Of a stretch of 64,000 nucleotides of DNA, positions 44,407 through 52,840 are shown in pieces. Source of the DNA: Haematospirillum jordaniae (lineage in GTDB: Bacteria > Pseudomonadota > Alphaproteobacteria > Rhodospirillales > Rhodospirillaceae). Under the pieces are notes generated by a model. It was not told the DNA's origin. It was given only the letters and a program-made list of their open reading frames with translations, and did not search any database. The DNA is taken from the NCBI RefSeq assembly GCF_001611975.1, contig NZ_CP014525.1, forward strand, positions 1,108,001 to 1,172,000, read 5' to 3'. How positions within the stretch are numbered: position 1 is the first letter of the stretch; each line of letters begins with the position of its first letter. The position numbers and the translations under genes are program-made.

Positions 44407-46262
44407 GCATCCGCCTTCTGCCATCGGTCCTGGTCAACCGGATTGCAGCCGGCGAGGTGGTCGAGCGGCCGGCCTCTGCCGTCAAGGAACTGGTGGAGAA
44501 CGCCATCGATGCCGGGGCGCGCCGGATTGATGTGACCATGACCGACGGCGGCCGGGCGGTGATTGCCGTGGTGGACGACGGGCGCGGCATGACGCCGGAG
44601 GAACTGCCACTGGCGGTGGAGCGTCACGCCACATCCAAGCTGCCCGGCGATGACCTTCTGGATATTGCCTTCTTGGGCTTCCGGGGGGAGGCTCTGCCAT
44701 CGGTTGGATCTGTGGCCCGCCTGACCCTCACCAGCCGCCCGCCGGGCCAGGACAGCGCCTGGTCGCTGACCGTCGATGGTGGCTGCAAGGGCGAGCCGGT
44801 GCCCGCCGCACATCCCCCCGGCACCCGGGTGGAGGTGCGCGACCTGTTCTATGCCACCCCGGCACGGCTGAAGTTCCTGAAAGCACCCCGCACGGAATTC
44901 CTGCATGCCCAGGACGTGATCCAGCGTTTGGCCATGGCCCATCCCGATATTGCGTTTTCCCTGACCGGCGACGGGCGCACGGTTCTGCGGCTGCATGCCG
45001 GGGCTGGCCTGGATCCGGAAGCTGACCGCCTCAAACGGCTGGCAGCGGTGCTGGGGCAGGATTTTGCCGACAACGCCCTACCGGTGCAGGCGGTGCGGGA
45101 AGGGATCCGCCTTGGCGGATACGTCGGTCTGCCGACTTTCAATCGTGGCAATGCAACGTACCAGTATATGTTCGTCAACGGACGCCCGGTGCGGGATCGC
45201 TTGCTGTCCGGCGCGGTGCGTGGCGCCTACCGGGATTTTCTGGCCCACGACCGGCACCCGGTCCTGGCCCTGTATCTGGATCTTCCGGCGGAAGACGTCG
45301 ACGTCAACGTCCATCCAGCCAAGGCCGAGGTGCGGTTCCGTGATCCGGCGCTGGTGCGCGGGCTGATCGTCGGGGCCATCCGCCATGCCCTGAACGGGGC
45401 CGGTCACCGGGCTTCCACCACGGTGGCGGAGCAGGCCTTGGCCGCCATGACCCGGCCTTCGGCAGGGGGGCATCATCCGTCTTCTTTCCTGCCCGGGCGT
45501 TCGGTGGTGTCAGCCCGGGCGATGCATCCGGATCCTGCCTTGTCTGGCCTGGCCCTGGCGGCACAGGCTCCGGCAGCGCTGCCGGGTATGGCCGACAGTG
45601 TCGGGCTGCCGCACCTGGATGACAGGCCGTCGGCCCGGCCGCTGCCGGTATCTGATCCCGGAGATACGACCGTGGCGGCATCCTGTCCGTTGGGCGTGGC
45701 CCGCGGGCAGGTGCACAACACCTATATTGTTGCCCAGACGGCCGATGGTCTGGTGATTGTGGATCAGCATGCCGCCCATGAACGCCTAGTCTATGAACGC
45801 ATGAAGCAGGTTCTGGACCGGGAAGGGGTTCGCCGCCAGATGCTTCTGATCCCCGAAGTGGTGGATCTGGACGAGGCATCGGCCGCCCGCCTGTGTGCCC
45901 GGGCCGACGAACTGCGTGAGCTTGGCTTGGTGCTGGAACCCTTCGGGTCCGGCGCCGTTGTGGTGCGCGAAATCCCGGCTCTGCTGGGGGATACGGATGT
46001 GCAGGGGCTGGTGCGGGATCTGGCTGACGACCTGGCCGATCTGGGTGAGGCTCTGGCCCTGAAGGAGCGTCTGGCCCACGTGTGCGGGACCATGGCCTGC
46101 CACGGCAGTGTCCGGGCCGGGCGTGCCCTGCGGGCCGAGGAAATGAATGCCTTGCTGCGGCAGATGGAGCAAACCCCTCATTCTGGGCAATGCAACCACG
46201 GCCGCCCGACTTATGTGGAATTGAAACTGCGCGATATTGAAAAGCTGTTTGGCCGCCGCTAG
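44403..46262 (+). CDS. mutL: DNA mismatch repair protein MutL
   Basis: MutL links mismatch recognition to strand removal. The N-terminal GHKL ATPase motifs are NAIDAGA, DDGRGM and GFRGEAL. The linker (about 350-430) is variable. The C-terminal domain contains DQHAAHERLVYE, an exact match to the endonuclease metal motif DQHA(x)2E(x)4E, plus ACHGSV and CNHGRP. This MutL should therefore nick DNA itself, as in bacteria without MutH. The start is the ATG at 44403; the frame stays open back into pgi and that extension is rejected. Confidence 0.96.
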   Translation: MSIRLLPSVLVNRIAAGEVVERPASAVKELVENAIDAGARRIDVTMTDGGRAVIAVVDDGRGMTPEELPLAVERHATSKLPGDDLLDIAFLGFRGEALPSVGSVARLTLTSRPPGQDSAWSLTVDGGCKGEPVPAAHPPGTRVEVRDLFYATPARLKFLKAPRTEFLHAQDVIQRLAMAHPDIAFSLTGDGRTVLRLHAGAGLDPEADRLKRLAAVLGQDFADNALPVQAVREGIRLGGYVGLPTFNRGNATYQYMFVNGRPVRDRLLSGAVRGAYRDFLAHDRHPVLALYLDLPAEDVDVNVHPAKAEVRFRDPALVRGLIVGAIRHALNGAGHRASTTVAEQALAAMTRPSAGGHHPSSFLPGRSVVSARAMHPDPALSGLALAAQAPAALPGMADSVGLPHLDDRPSARPLPVSDPGDTTVAASCPLGVARGQVHNTYIVAQTADGLVIVDQHAAHERLVYERMKQVLDREGVRRQMLLIPEVVDLDEASAARLCARADELRELGLVLEPFGSGAVVVREIPALLGDTDVQGLVRDLADDLADLGEALALKERLAHVCGTMACHGSVRAGRALRAEEMNALLRQMEQTPHSGQCNHGRPTYVELKLRDIEKLFGRR

Positions 46263-46283
46263 GGGAAAAGGGGAGGAGGCCCG

Positions 46284-47123
46284 ATGCTGATGGAAGCCCT
46301 GCGTCATGCCCTGATCCGCTGTCCACCGCCGCTGAAGGCGATGGGCGTTCTATATGACCTTTTGGCCCTGGAAAGCCGGTACCGTCGTTGCCGTGCCGCG
46401 TGGGAACCCCATCTGCAGCAGGCCCGCGCCGGCATGCTGGATCTTCTGGGATCGCAGACCGGACGGGGGAGCATCGCCGTCCTAGGGTCCGGCCTGCTGC
46501 TGGATATTCCGCTTGATGAACTGTGCCGGCGTTTTGACCGGGTTGTCCTGGTGGATTTGTTCCACATGCCTGCCGTGCGGCGGCGCTGTGCCAGCCTGCC
46601 CGGGGTGGAGCTGGTCGAGACCGACCTGACCGGGGTGATGGTGCATTGGGGCACCGTCCAGTCCGGACAGGAGTTGCCGGTTCCGGTTCCGGGGTTGCCG
46701 CAGGCCGATGCGGTCATCAGCGCCAATATTCTTAGCCAGTTGTCTTTTCGCTTAGCCGGGCATGCTTTTGCCACCGGATTGTGGACCCCCGATGCCCTAG
46801 CCTGTTGGGAATGCGCGCTGAAGCAGGCCCATGTCGATGCCCTGTCCCGGCATCAGGGTGGCCCGGCGATTCTGCTGACCGATCACACCCGTATCCTGCG
46901 TTCCATTGTCAGTGGAGAGGATCTGACCCGCTCCCCCCTGCTGTCGGGCGTTGTCTTGCCGGAGGCCGTGTGTCAACGCACATGGGCGTGGACCATTGCC
47001 CCGGCTCCGGAAGAAAGTCGTCGCCACGATGTGGTGCATCAGGTGTGCATCGGTCGTGTTGATGCCGCACCCCCGCCCCCTGTGCAGGACAGCGGGGTTG
47101 CAGCCTCGGTTCAGACCAGATAG
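46284..47123 (+). CDS. Hypothetical protein with Rossmann/SAM-methyltransferase-like core
   Basis: I do not recognise a characterised family. The 279-residue soluble product has IAVLGSGLLLDIPLDEL (a motif I-like glycine loop) followed by RVVLVDLFHMP, as in SAM-binding folds, and ADAVISANILSQL where motif IV would be. It lies 21 bp behind mutL behind AAAAGGGGAGGAGG, so it is probably co-transcribed. Its last 13 bases overlap the convergent carboxypeptidase gene. Methyl transfer is possible but unproven. Confidence 0.72.
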   Translation: MLMEALRHALIRCPPPLKAMGVLYDLLALESRYRRCRAAWEPHLQQARAGMLDLLGSQTGRGSIAVLGSGLLLDIPLDELCRRFDRVVLVDLFHMPAVRRRCASLPGVELVETDLTGVMVHWGTVQSGQELPVPVPGLPQADAVISANILSQLSFRLAGHAFATGLWTPDALACWECALKQAHVDALSRHQGGPAILLTDHTRILRSIVSGEDLTRSPLLSGVVLPEAVCQRTWAWTIAPAPEESRRHDVVHQVCIGRVDAAPPPPVQDSGVAASVQTR

Positions 47124-48601
47124 CGCCGGGTCAGGTGGGCCTTGAACACGCCGGCATCCAGTGGTTTCCCAGTTGCCTGGACCAGCAGTTCGTGAGTCGA
47201 CAGGCTGGAGGCCTTCTCGTGTACGTTCGGGCGCAGCCAAGCCAGCAGTGGCGCAAAGTCCCCCTCCGTAAGGGAGCGGGGGATGTCTGGGTTGTGCAAA
47301 ACGGCGGCAGCATAAAGCTGGGCGGCGGTCATGGCCCCCAAGGTATAGGTTGGGAAGTAACCGATCAGTCCGTCAAACCAGTGCACGTCCTGCATTACCC
47401 CGTGGCAGTGATCGGGAACCGGAATGCCCAGTAGACGTTCGAACCCTTCGTTCCACGCGCCGGGCAGGTCGGCAACCTCCAGCGTGCCTTCCACCATCGC
47501 CCGTTCCAGGCGATAGCGCAGGATAACATGCAGCGGATAGGTCACCTCGTCAGCATTGACTCGGATATACCCGCGCCTGACCTGGATGGCGCGGCGGTGC
47601 TGGGCTTCATCCGTCCAGTCATCGCCGTTGACGCCAAAGCGTTCACGCACCAGCGGGCCAAAGAAACTGAAGAAGTCCCGCGATCGTCCGGCCTGCATTT
47701 CCATCAGCAGCGACTGGCTTTCGTGTATGCTCATGCCACGGGCCAGCCCCACCGGCTGCCGCCGCCACGCTGACGGCAGGCCCCGTTCATACAGACCATG
47801 CCCGGTTTCATGAATCACCCCCATCAGGGCGCTGGAATAGTCCCCGGTATCGTAACGGGTGGTGATCCGCACATCGCCGGGCGTTCCGCCACAAAACGGA
47901 TGCGCTGATACATCCAGTCGTCCGTGCCGGAAATCAAACCCCATGGCCTGCATGATCGTTCGTCCCAGTGTTTCCTGGGCCGTCTGGTCATACGGGCCGG
48001 GCGGGGTATCCGCAACGTCTCCCTGATGGTCCAGCACAGCATCTAGGAAGGGAGGCAGGAACGATTCAAGATCGGCAAACAGCGGGTCGATCGCGGCGCA
48101 GGATCCGCCGGGTTCAAACTGGTCAAGCAGCGCATCATAAACGGTGCAGCCCAGTGCCTCGGCCTTGGCCCGTGCGCTGTGCCGGGTCAGGGCTACAACC
48201 TGTTCCAGCGCCGGGCGAACCGCGGCAAAATCAGACTTTGCTCGCGCCTGGCGCCAGATCCCCTCGCAGGATGAAACAGCACGGCTGGTAGCTTCGACCA
48301 GATCACCGGGGACAGCGGTGGCATGCGCCCGGGTCCGGCGCATTTCCCTCAGGTTTGCGGCCTGCCAGGGGTCCAGGTCGGCCTCTGCCGCCTGTTCGAT
48401 CAGATCCCCCACATGCGGGGCCGTGATCATCTCGTGTGCCAGGGCGGCCAGTGTCGCCAGCTGTTCGCCGCGGTCTACCCCGCCACCTTCGGGCATCATG
48501 ACCGATGAATCCCAGTGCAGAAGTCCTTCGGCTTCCTGCAGGGCGGAAAGGCGGGCAAACTGTTTTTCTAGGGAACGATAGGCATCCATAGCCCGGGTCA
48601 T
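47111..48601 (-). CDS. M32-family metallocarboxypeptidase
   Basis: A cytoplasmic zinc carboxypeptidase (Taq type). The 496-residue product has the HEXXH site in VIHETGHGLYERGLPS (near residue 262). The family openings LHWDSSVMMPEGG and GFDFRHGRLDVSAHPF, and QSLLMEMQAGRSRDFF after the zinc site, are also present. I use the ATG at 48601 (the ATG at 48589 is close behind); the frame is open for 89 more codons upstream without family character. Confidence 0.9.
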   Translation of the reverse strand: MTRAMDAYRSLEKQFARLSALQEAEGLLHWDSSVMMPEGGGVDRGEQLATLAALAHEMITAPHVGDLIEQAAEADLDPWQAANLREMRRTRAHATAVPGDLVEATSRAVSSCEGIWRQARAKSDFAAVRPALEQVVALTRHSARAKAEALGCTVYDALLDQFEPGGSCAAIDPLFADLESFLPPFLDAVLDHQGDVADTPPGPYDQTAQETLGRTIMQAMGFDFRHGRLDVSAHPFCGGTPGDVRITTRYDTGDYSSALMGVIHETGHGLYERGLPSAWRRQPVGLARGMSIHESQSLLMEMQAGRSRDFFSFFGPLVRERFGVNGDDWTDEAQHRRAIQVRRGYIRVNADEVTYPLHVILRYRLERAMVEGTLEVADLPGAWNEGFERLLGIPVPDHCHGVMQDVHWFDGLIGYFPTYTLGAMTAAQLYAAAVLHNPDIPRSLTEGDFAPLLAWLRPNVHEKASSLSTHELLVQATGKPLDAGVFKAHLTRRYLV

Positions 48602-48936
48602 TGTGGCGGGTATCCTGTTCGGCAAGGGTGGAAACATTCGTGTCCACAGGGTAGGCTGCTTCCCCCGTCTTGAGAAGCCCTCCGCAGAAAAGGATTTCAT
48701 GGTTGTCTGCTCTTCGTGTTGCGGTTGTCCTGTCCGGTTGTGGCGTGCGTGACGGGGTTGGAACCCACGAGCCGGTGTGGGCCTGAGAAGCGGGATACGG
48801 TGGACAAAACATCTTGCATTTGTGGTGCGTTGCTGGTCAACTGCCCCTTCCGCGTATATCTGTTGCATATTAACGTATATATGGTTGTGCTCTCCGGTTG
48901 CCCCGGAACAGAAAATAAAAAAGGGATCTGTCCGTT
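48602..48936. other. Divergent intergenic region, 335 bp
   Basis: It separates the M32 peptidase from the EAL-CBS-GGDEF gene and must hold both promoters. An AT-rich patch, TTGCATATTAACGTATATA (48863-48881), is the best promoter candidate for the plus strand. No gene or repeat is supported. Confidence 0.4.
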
Positions 48937-50769
48937 TTGCTATCCAGTACCAGTGAACAGGTGATCAGGCAGGTGCAGGGCATGCGCGTGGCCCTGCTGC
49001 CGGTTGTCAGCCTGCACAGTGCCCGCTGCATCGGGTACGAGGCTGTCTTGGTCGATGGCAGCGACGACACGCATTCTATGCAAGGTCTTCAGCCGCTTTT
49101 TGTGCAGGCTGCTGCTGCCGGGGTTTTATCTGATGTTACGGCCGAGGTATTCCGGCTGGCCTTGCATGCGTTTGTGCAGTGTCCCCGGTGGGAAGAACAC
49201 CTGCTCTTTGTCAGCATGGATGTGCGTGTACTGGGGTATTCGGATCGTCTGGCCCGGCAATTGGGCGTGTTGATGGAAGCCTACGGGGTTGATCGTGGTC
49301 GTGTGGTTCTGGCGCTGGAAGCCCATGGGCCAGTTCGGGTTTGCGACGAGGCAATGGAGGGCCTGAATGCCCTGCGGGCTGTGGCCGGTCGGGTTGCCAT
49401 CAGCCATTTTGGCACGGGGTCGTCCGGTCTCCTGCTTCTGTTCCTAGCCAATCCGGATTACATCCAGCTTGACCGTTTCTTCATTACCGGCGGCCTTAGC
49501 AGCAGCCGTCGCCGCATTTTCCTAGGGCACATGGTCAACCTTTCCCATCTTCTTGGGGTTCGAGTCATGGCCCAGGGTGTCGAGACCGAGCAGGAGTATC
49601 TGGCTTGCCGCGAGGCCGGTCTTGATTTGGTTCAGGGCCCGCTGTTTGGTGGAGAGTCCGATCCCTGCTGTCGTCCTGATATGGAGCAGGTGCTTTCCCG
49701 TGCGCGGGATATCAACGCCCGTGACCGCCGGCGTGCGGAAACGGACCAGGATCTGGTCCAGGCCCGCATCACCCGTATTCCCCCTATCCCGGAAGATGCG
49801 CAGCTGGCCGATGTGCTGGAGCGGTTCCGTCTTGACAGCACCCACACGTTTTTCCCGGTGGTGTCCTGCGACGGAGAACCGCTGGGCCTGGTGCGCGAAC
49901 AGACGCTGAAGAATTATGTGTACGCGCCGTATGGCAAGGAGCTGTTGTCGAACAAGGGCTATGCCCGTCAACTGCGGGATTTTCTCTGGCCCTGTCCAGT
50001 AGCCGATATCCGGACCAGTGCGGAGAAGATCCTGGAGATTTTTTCGGCTGACGAGGATTCCGAGGGTATCATCATTACTGCCGACGGATGCTATGCCGGC
50101 TTTTTGTCTGCCCGTTCCCTGCTGCGGCTTCTGAATGAAAAGAACCTGGCCGTGGCGCGGGACCAGAATCCGCTGACCCGCTTGCCGGGCAATACGATGA
50201 TCAACGCATACATGGCCCGGGTGATGGAGGACAGCCAGTCATCCTGGTGTATTGTTTACTTTGATTTTGATGGATTCAAGCCGTTCAACGACACCTATGG
50301 ATTCCGGCAGGGGGACCGGGCGATTGTCCTGTTTGCCAATCTTCTGGTGCGCGATCTGCGTCGTGATGATGTGTTTATTGGCCACATCGGTGGTGATGAT
50401 TTTGTTGCCGGGTTCCGCAACATCAGCCCTGAAATGGTCCTGGAGCGCGTGCGCGACCTGACCGCGTGTTTTCGTCGAGATGTTGAAAGTTTTTATGATC
50501 CGGATGCCCGCCGCAACGGCTACATTGTGGCTTCTGACAGAAACGGGACCCGGCAGTATTTTCCGCTTCTGTCCGCTTCGGCGGCGGTTGTGCACATTCC
50601 ACAAGGGGCCGGGGGGCGTTGCTGTGATCATCTGGCCGAGACCATGGCCCGGCTGAAGTCGGAAGCCAAGGCTGCGCCAGACCGGATTGTTGTGGCCTGT
50701 CTGGGGGAACCGGTCCGCAGGGCTAGCGCCCCTCCCGCCACCATGCCAGAACCAGTGTTCCCAGAATAA
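48937..50769 (+). CDS. EAL-CBS-GGDEF domain protein with degenerate EAL domain
   Basis: A cyclic di-GMP related protein of up to 610 residues. The N-terminal EAL domain (about 15-255) is degenerate: EAL is EAV, the metal-binding DDFGTG is SHFGTG, the lysine of IKID is IQLD and EGVE is QGVE, so hydrolysis is unlikely and c-di-GMP binding is doubtful. A CBS pair (about 275-410) probably binds nucleotides. The GGDEF domain (about 415-590) has GGDDF and may still be a cyclase; no exact RxxD I-site is seen. The start is uncertain (TTG at 48937, or ATG at 48982 just before the EAL fold). No membrane segment. Its end overlaps the convergent gene by 47 bp. Confidence 0.85.
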   Translation: MLSSTSEQVIRQVQGMRVALLPVVSLHSARCIGYEAVLVDGSDDTHSMQGLQPLFVQAAAAGVLSDVTAEVFRLALHAFVQCPRWEEHLLFVSMDVRVLGYSDRLARQLGVLMEAYGVDRGRVVLALEAHGPVRVCDEAMEGLNALRAVAGRVAISHFGTGSSGLLLLFLANPDYIQLDRFFITGGLSSSRRRIFLGHMVNLSHLLGVRVMAQGVETEQEYLACREAGLDLVQGPLFGGESDPCCRPDMEQVLSRARDINARDRRRAETDQDLVQARITRIPPIPEDAQLADVLERFRLDSTHTFFPVVSCDGEPLGLVREQTLKNYVYAPYGKELLSNKGYARQLRDFLWPCPVADIRTSAEKILEIFSADEDSEGIIITADGCYAGFLSARSLLRLLNEKNLAVARDQNPLTRLPGNTMINAYMARVMEDSQSSWCIVYFDFDGFKPFNDTYGFRQGDRAIVLFANLLVRDLRRDDVFIGHIGGDDFVAGFRNISPEMVLERVRDLTACFRRDVESFYDPDARRNGYIVASDRNGTRQYFPLLSASAAVVHIPQGAGGRCCDHLAETMARLKSEAKAAPDRIVVACLGEPVRRASAPPATMPEPVFPE

Positions 50770-52840
50770 GTATTGCGGCCACGCCAGCGGGTAGCAACGG
50801 TGTCGTGTGCACGCCGCTGCTGATGTGGGCTTCGTTGCGGCGCATGCCGATCCAAGATTGGCCGCCATGGTGCCTTGCGTCGGGGTCGATGCTGCGCAGC
50901 TGTGGCACGCCGTCCTGTGCCAGCCAGATGATGCTGCCTCCGGCTGCCTGACTCAAGGGGGCCAGCATGCGGTCGGTGGTGATCAGGGAGGCACGCTCCG
51001 GGCTGGTGCCGGTTCCCGATGCGGTGACAATGCGGCGGCTTCCATCATCAACAGACCAGATTCCCGGCTTGGTTGCTTCTGTCTGCACCTGTTCCCGTCC
51101 TGGCGCGACCGTGTGCAAGGTGGCGGTGACCTGGTTTCCGTCCGGGTCGGTGATGGTAACTCCGTGCCGGTTTGCCGGCGGGTCGGACAGGCTGCGCCGG
51201 GTTATTGTCATGATGCCGGTATCGGGGGCGATGGCCGCATGCAGGGATTCTTCTTCCAGCGCGGGTTCGGCCAGCAGCCAGTTGACCAGCCGGCGCAGCA
51301 GCTCGGCTTGTGGTCCGCCACCGTCCCAGCCCCGGGCCCACAGCCACAGGGTATCGGACAGAATGACGGCGCTGCGTCCTTTTTCCACGCGTTCCAGAAC
51401 CAGCAGGGGGGCTTCCCGCGGGGTCCGCATCAGGGTTGTGCCCCGGGCCGGGTTGGCTTCAACATATTGCAGCCAGGCCCCCCACGATGGAGGCTGGTCC
51501 TGCGTTCCGGAATCCGGCAGGTCGGCCGTAACCGGGTGGCGGAACCCGACTGGGTCCAGGCCCGGTACAAAGCGCGAGCGCACCGTGCGCCCGGTTGGCT
51601 GGACCGGAATAACGCTGGTCAGGGGTGATTCGGCCAGGCTGCCGGCTCCGGCAAATTCAGGTCCGGCCGATAGCAGCAAGGCCCCGCCATTACGGACATA
51701 GGCCGACAAGCGTTCCAGAAACAGCCCCGGTACCAGGGATCGACGGGTGTAGCGATCAAAAATGACCAGGTCGAAGTCGGCCAGCCGTTCCTCGAACAGC
51801 TCCCGGACCGGGAATGTGATCAGCGCCAGCTCGTGCAGGGGGGTGCCGTCGTCTTTGGCCGGAGGACGCAGGATCGTAAAGTGCACCAGGTCAATGCCGG
51901 GGTCGGCCTTCAGCAGCCGGCGCCAGGCGCGTTCCCCGATTGCCGGCTCGCCCGAGACCAGCAGGATGCGGACACGATCGCGAATGCCGTTGATTGCCAG
52001 GGCGGTCCGGTTGTTGGTGATATCCGGTTCGCCTTCAAGGGGCGGAACAGACAGGCCAACAACGGTCTGTCCTGCATGGGTCAGCGGAATGGCAAGGTCC
52101 TGTTTGCGTCCGGGGATCACCATCCGTACCTGTGGCGGTTCGTTGTTGATCCGTACCGTCAGGGGAATGGGCGAGGACCTTTCCGCAACGCCGGTGTCGT
52201 ATTCTGAAATGGTGATGCTGATGGTGGCTTCCCGTCCGATCAGGCCGAAGTCCGGAGCGGAGTCGATGTGGATCCGCCGGTCTTTCTCCCCCGGGGCTCC
52301 GGTCAGAAGAGTGTGAACTGGGGCCTTGATCCGGCTTGCCAGCGCCTGTACCGCGTCAGGGTCCGATGGCATGTCGTGCACCTGCCCGTCGGTCACCAGC
52401 ATAACCGCAGCAACCGGCTGGCCAGCCAGCCCGGCCACAGCTTGTTCCACCGCCCCCATCAGCCGCGTCCCGTTTTGTCCTTGGCTGTTGACCATGACAG
52501 TCTGTGTCCGGATATGGGCATGCTGGCCGATCCGGGCCTGAAGCGTTTCCACGGTGGAATCACGCAGGGCAATACGTTGCCCATGCTGCATGCTGTCGCT
52601 GTCGTCTAGGACCAGCAGCACAATGTCATCCACCGGTTCCCGTGTTTCATGCACCAGGACCGGCCCGGTCAGAGCAGCGCACACTACGCAGGCCGGCAGA
52701 AGGCGCCATACCTCCCGGCGGCCCGATGCAATCAGGCTGGGCAGGGTCAGGACCAGCATGATTACAAACGCCCCGCCTGTCAGCCACAGGGGCAGCAGGG
52801 GTTCCAAGGACAGGTTTGCCATGCCGTTGACCGGTATCAT
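50723..52840 (-). CDS. Membrane protein with von Willebrand A and glutamine-amidotransferase-like domains
   Basis: Last gene of the MoxR operon. The 705-residue product has two N-terminal membrane helices (about 16-35 and 45-60), a vWA domain with an intact MIDAS (DDSDS near 80, then VTDG), a beta-sandwich segment, a class I amidotransferase-like domain (around DLVIFDRYTRRSLVPGLFLE and NGGALLLSAGPEF, without an obvious catalytic cysteine), and one C-terminal helix. Most of it should face the periplasm. The start overlaps the DUF4159 stop (ATGA). No activity can be assigned. Confidence 0.8.
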   Translation of the reverse strand: MIPVNGMANLSLEPLLPLWLTGGAFVIMLVLTLPSLIASGRREVWRLLPACVVCAALTGPVLVHETREPVDDIVLLVLDDSDSMQHGQRIALRDSTVETLQARIGQHAHIRTQTVMVNSQGQNGTRLMGAVEQAVAGLAGQPVAAVMLVTDGQVHDMPSDPDAVQALASRIKAPVHTLLTGAPGEKDRRIHIDSAPDFGLIGREATISITISEYDTGVAERSSPIPLTVRINNEPPQVRMVIPGRKQDLAIPLTHAGQTVVGLSVPPLEGEPDITNNRTALAINGIRDRVRILLVSGEPAIGERAWRRLLKADPGIDLVHFTILRPPAKDDGTPLHELALITFPVRELFEERLADFDLVIFDRYTRRSLVPGLFLERLSAYVRNGGALLLSAGPEFAGAGSLAESPLTSVIPVQPTGRTVRSRFVPGLDPVGFRHPVTADLPDSGTQDQPPSWGAWLQYVEANPARGTTLMRTPREAPLLVLERVEKGRSAVILSDTLWLWARGWDGGGPQAELLRRLVNWLLAEPALEEESLHAAIAPDTGIMTITRRSLSDPPANRHGVTITDPDGNQVTATLHTVAPGREQVQTEATKPGIWSVDDGSRRIVTASGTGTSPERASLITTDRMLAPLSQAAGGSIIWLAQDGVPQLRSIDPDARHHGGQSWIGMRRNEAHISSGVHTTPLLPAGVAAILILGTLVLAWWREGR

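Noticed and set aside
48716..48964. An 82-codon frame in the intergenic region before the EAL-CBS-GGDEF gene.
   Set aside because: No ribosome site, no family character, and it crosses the likely promoter of the following gene.
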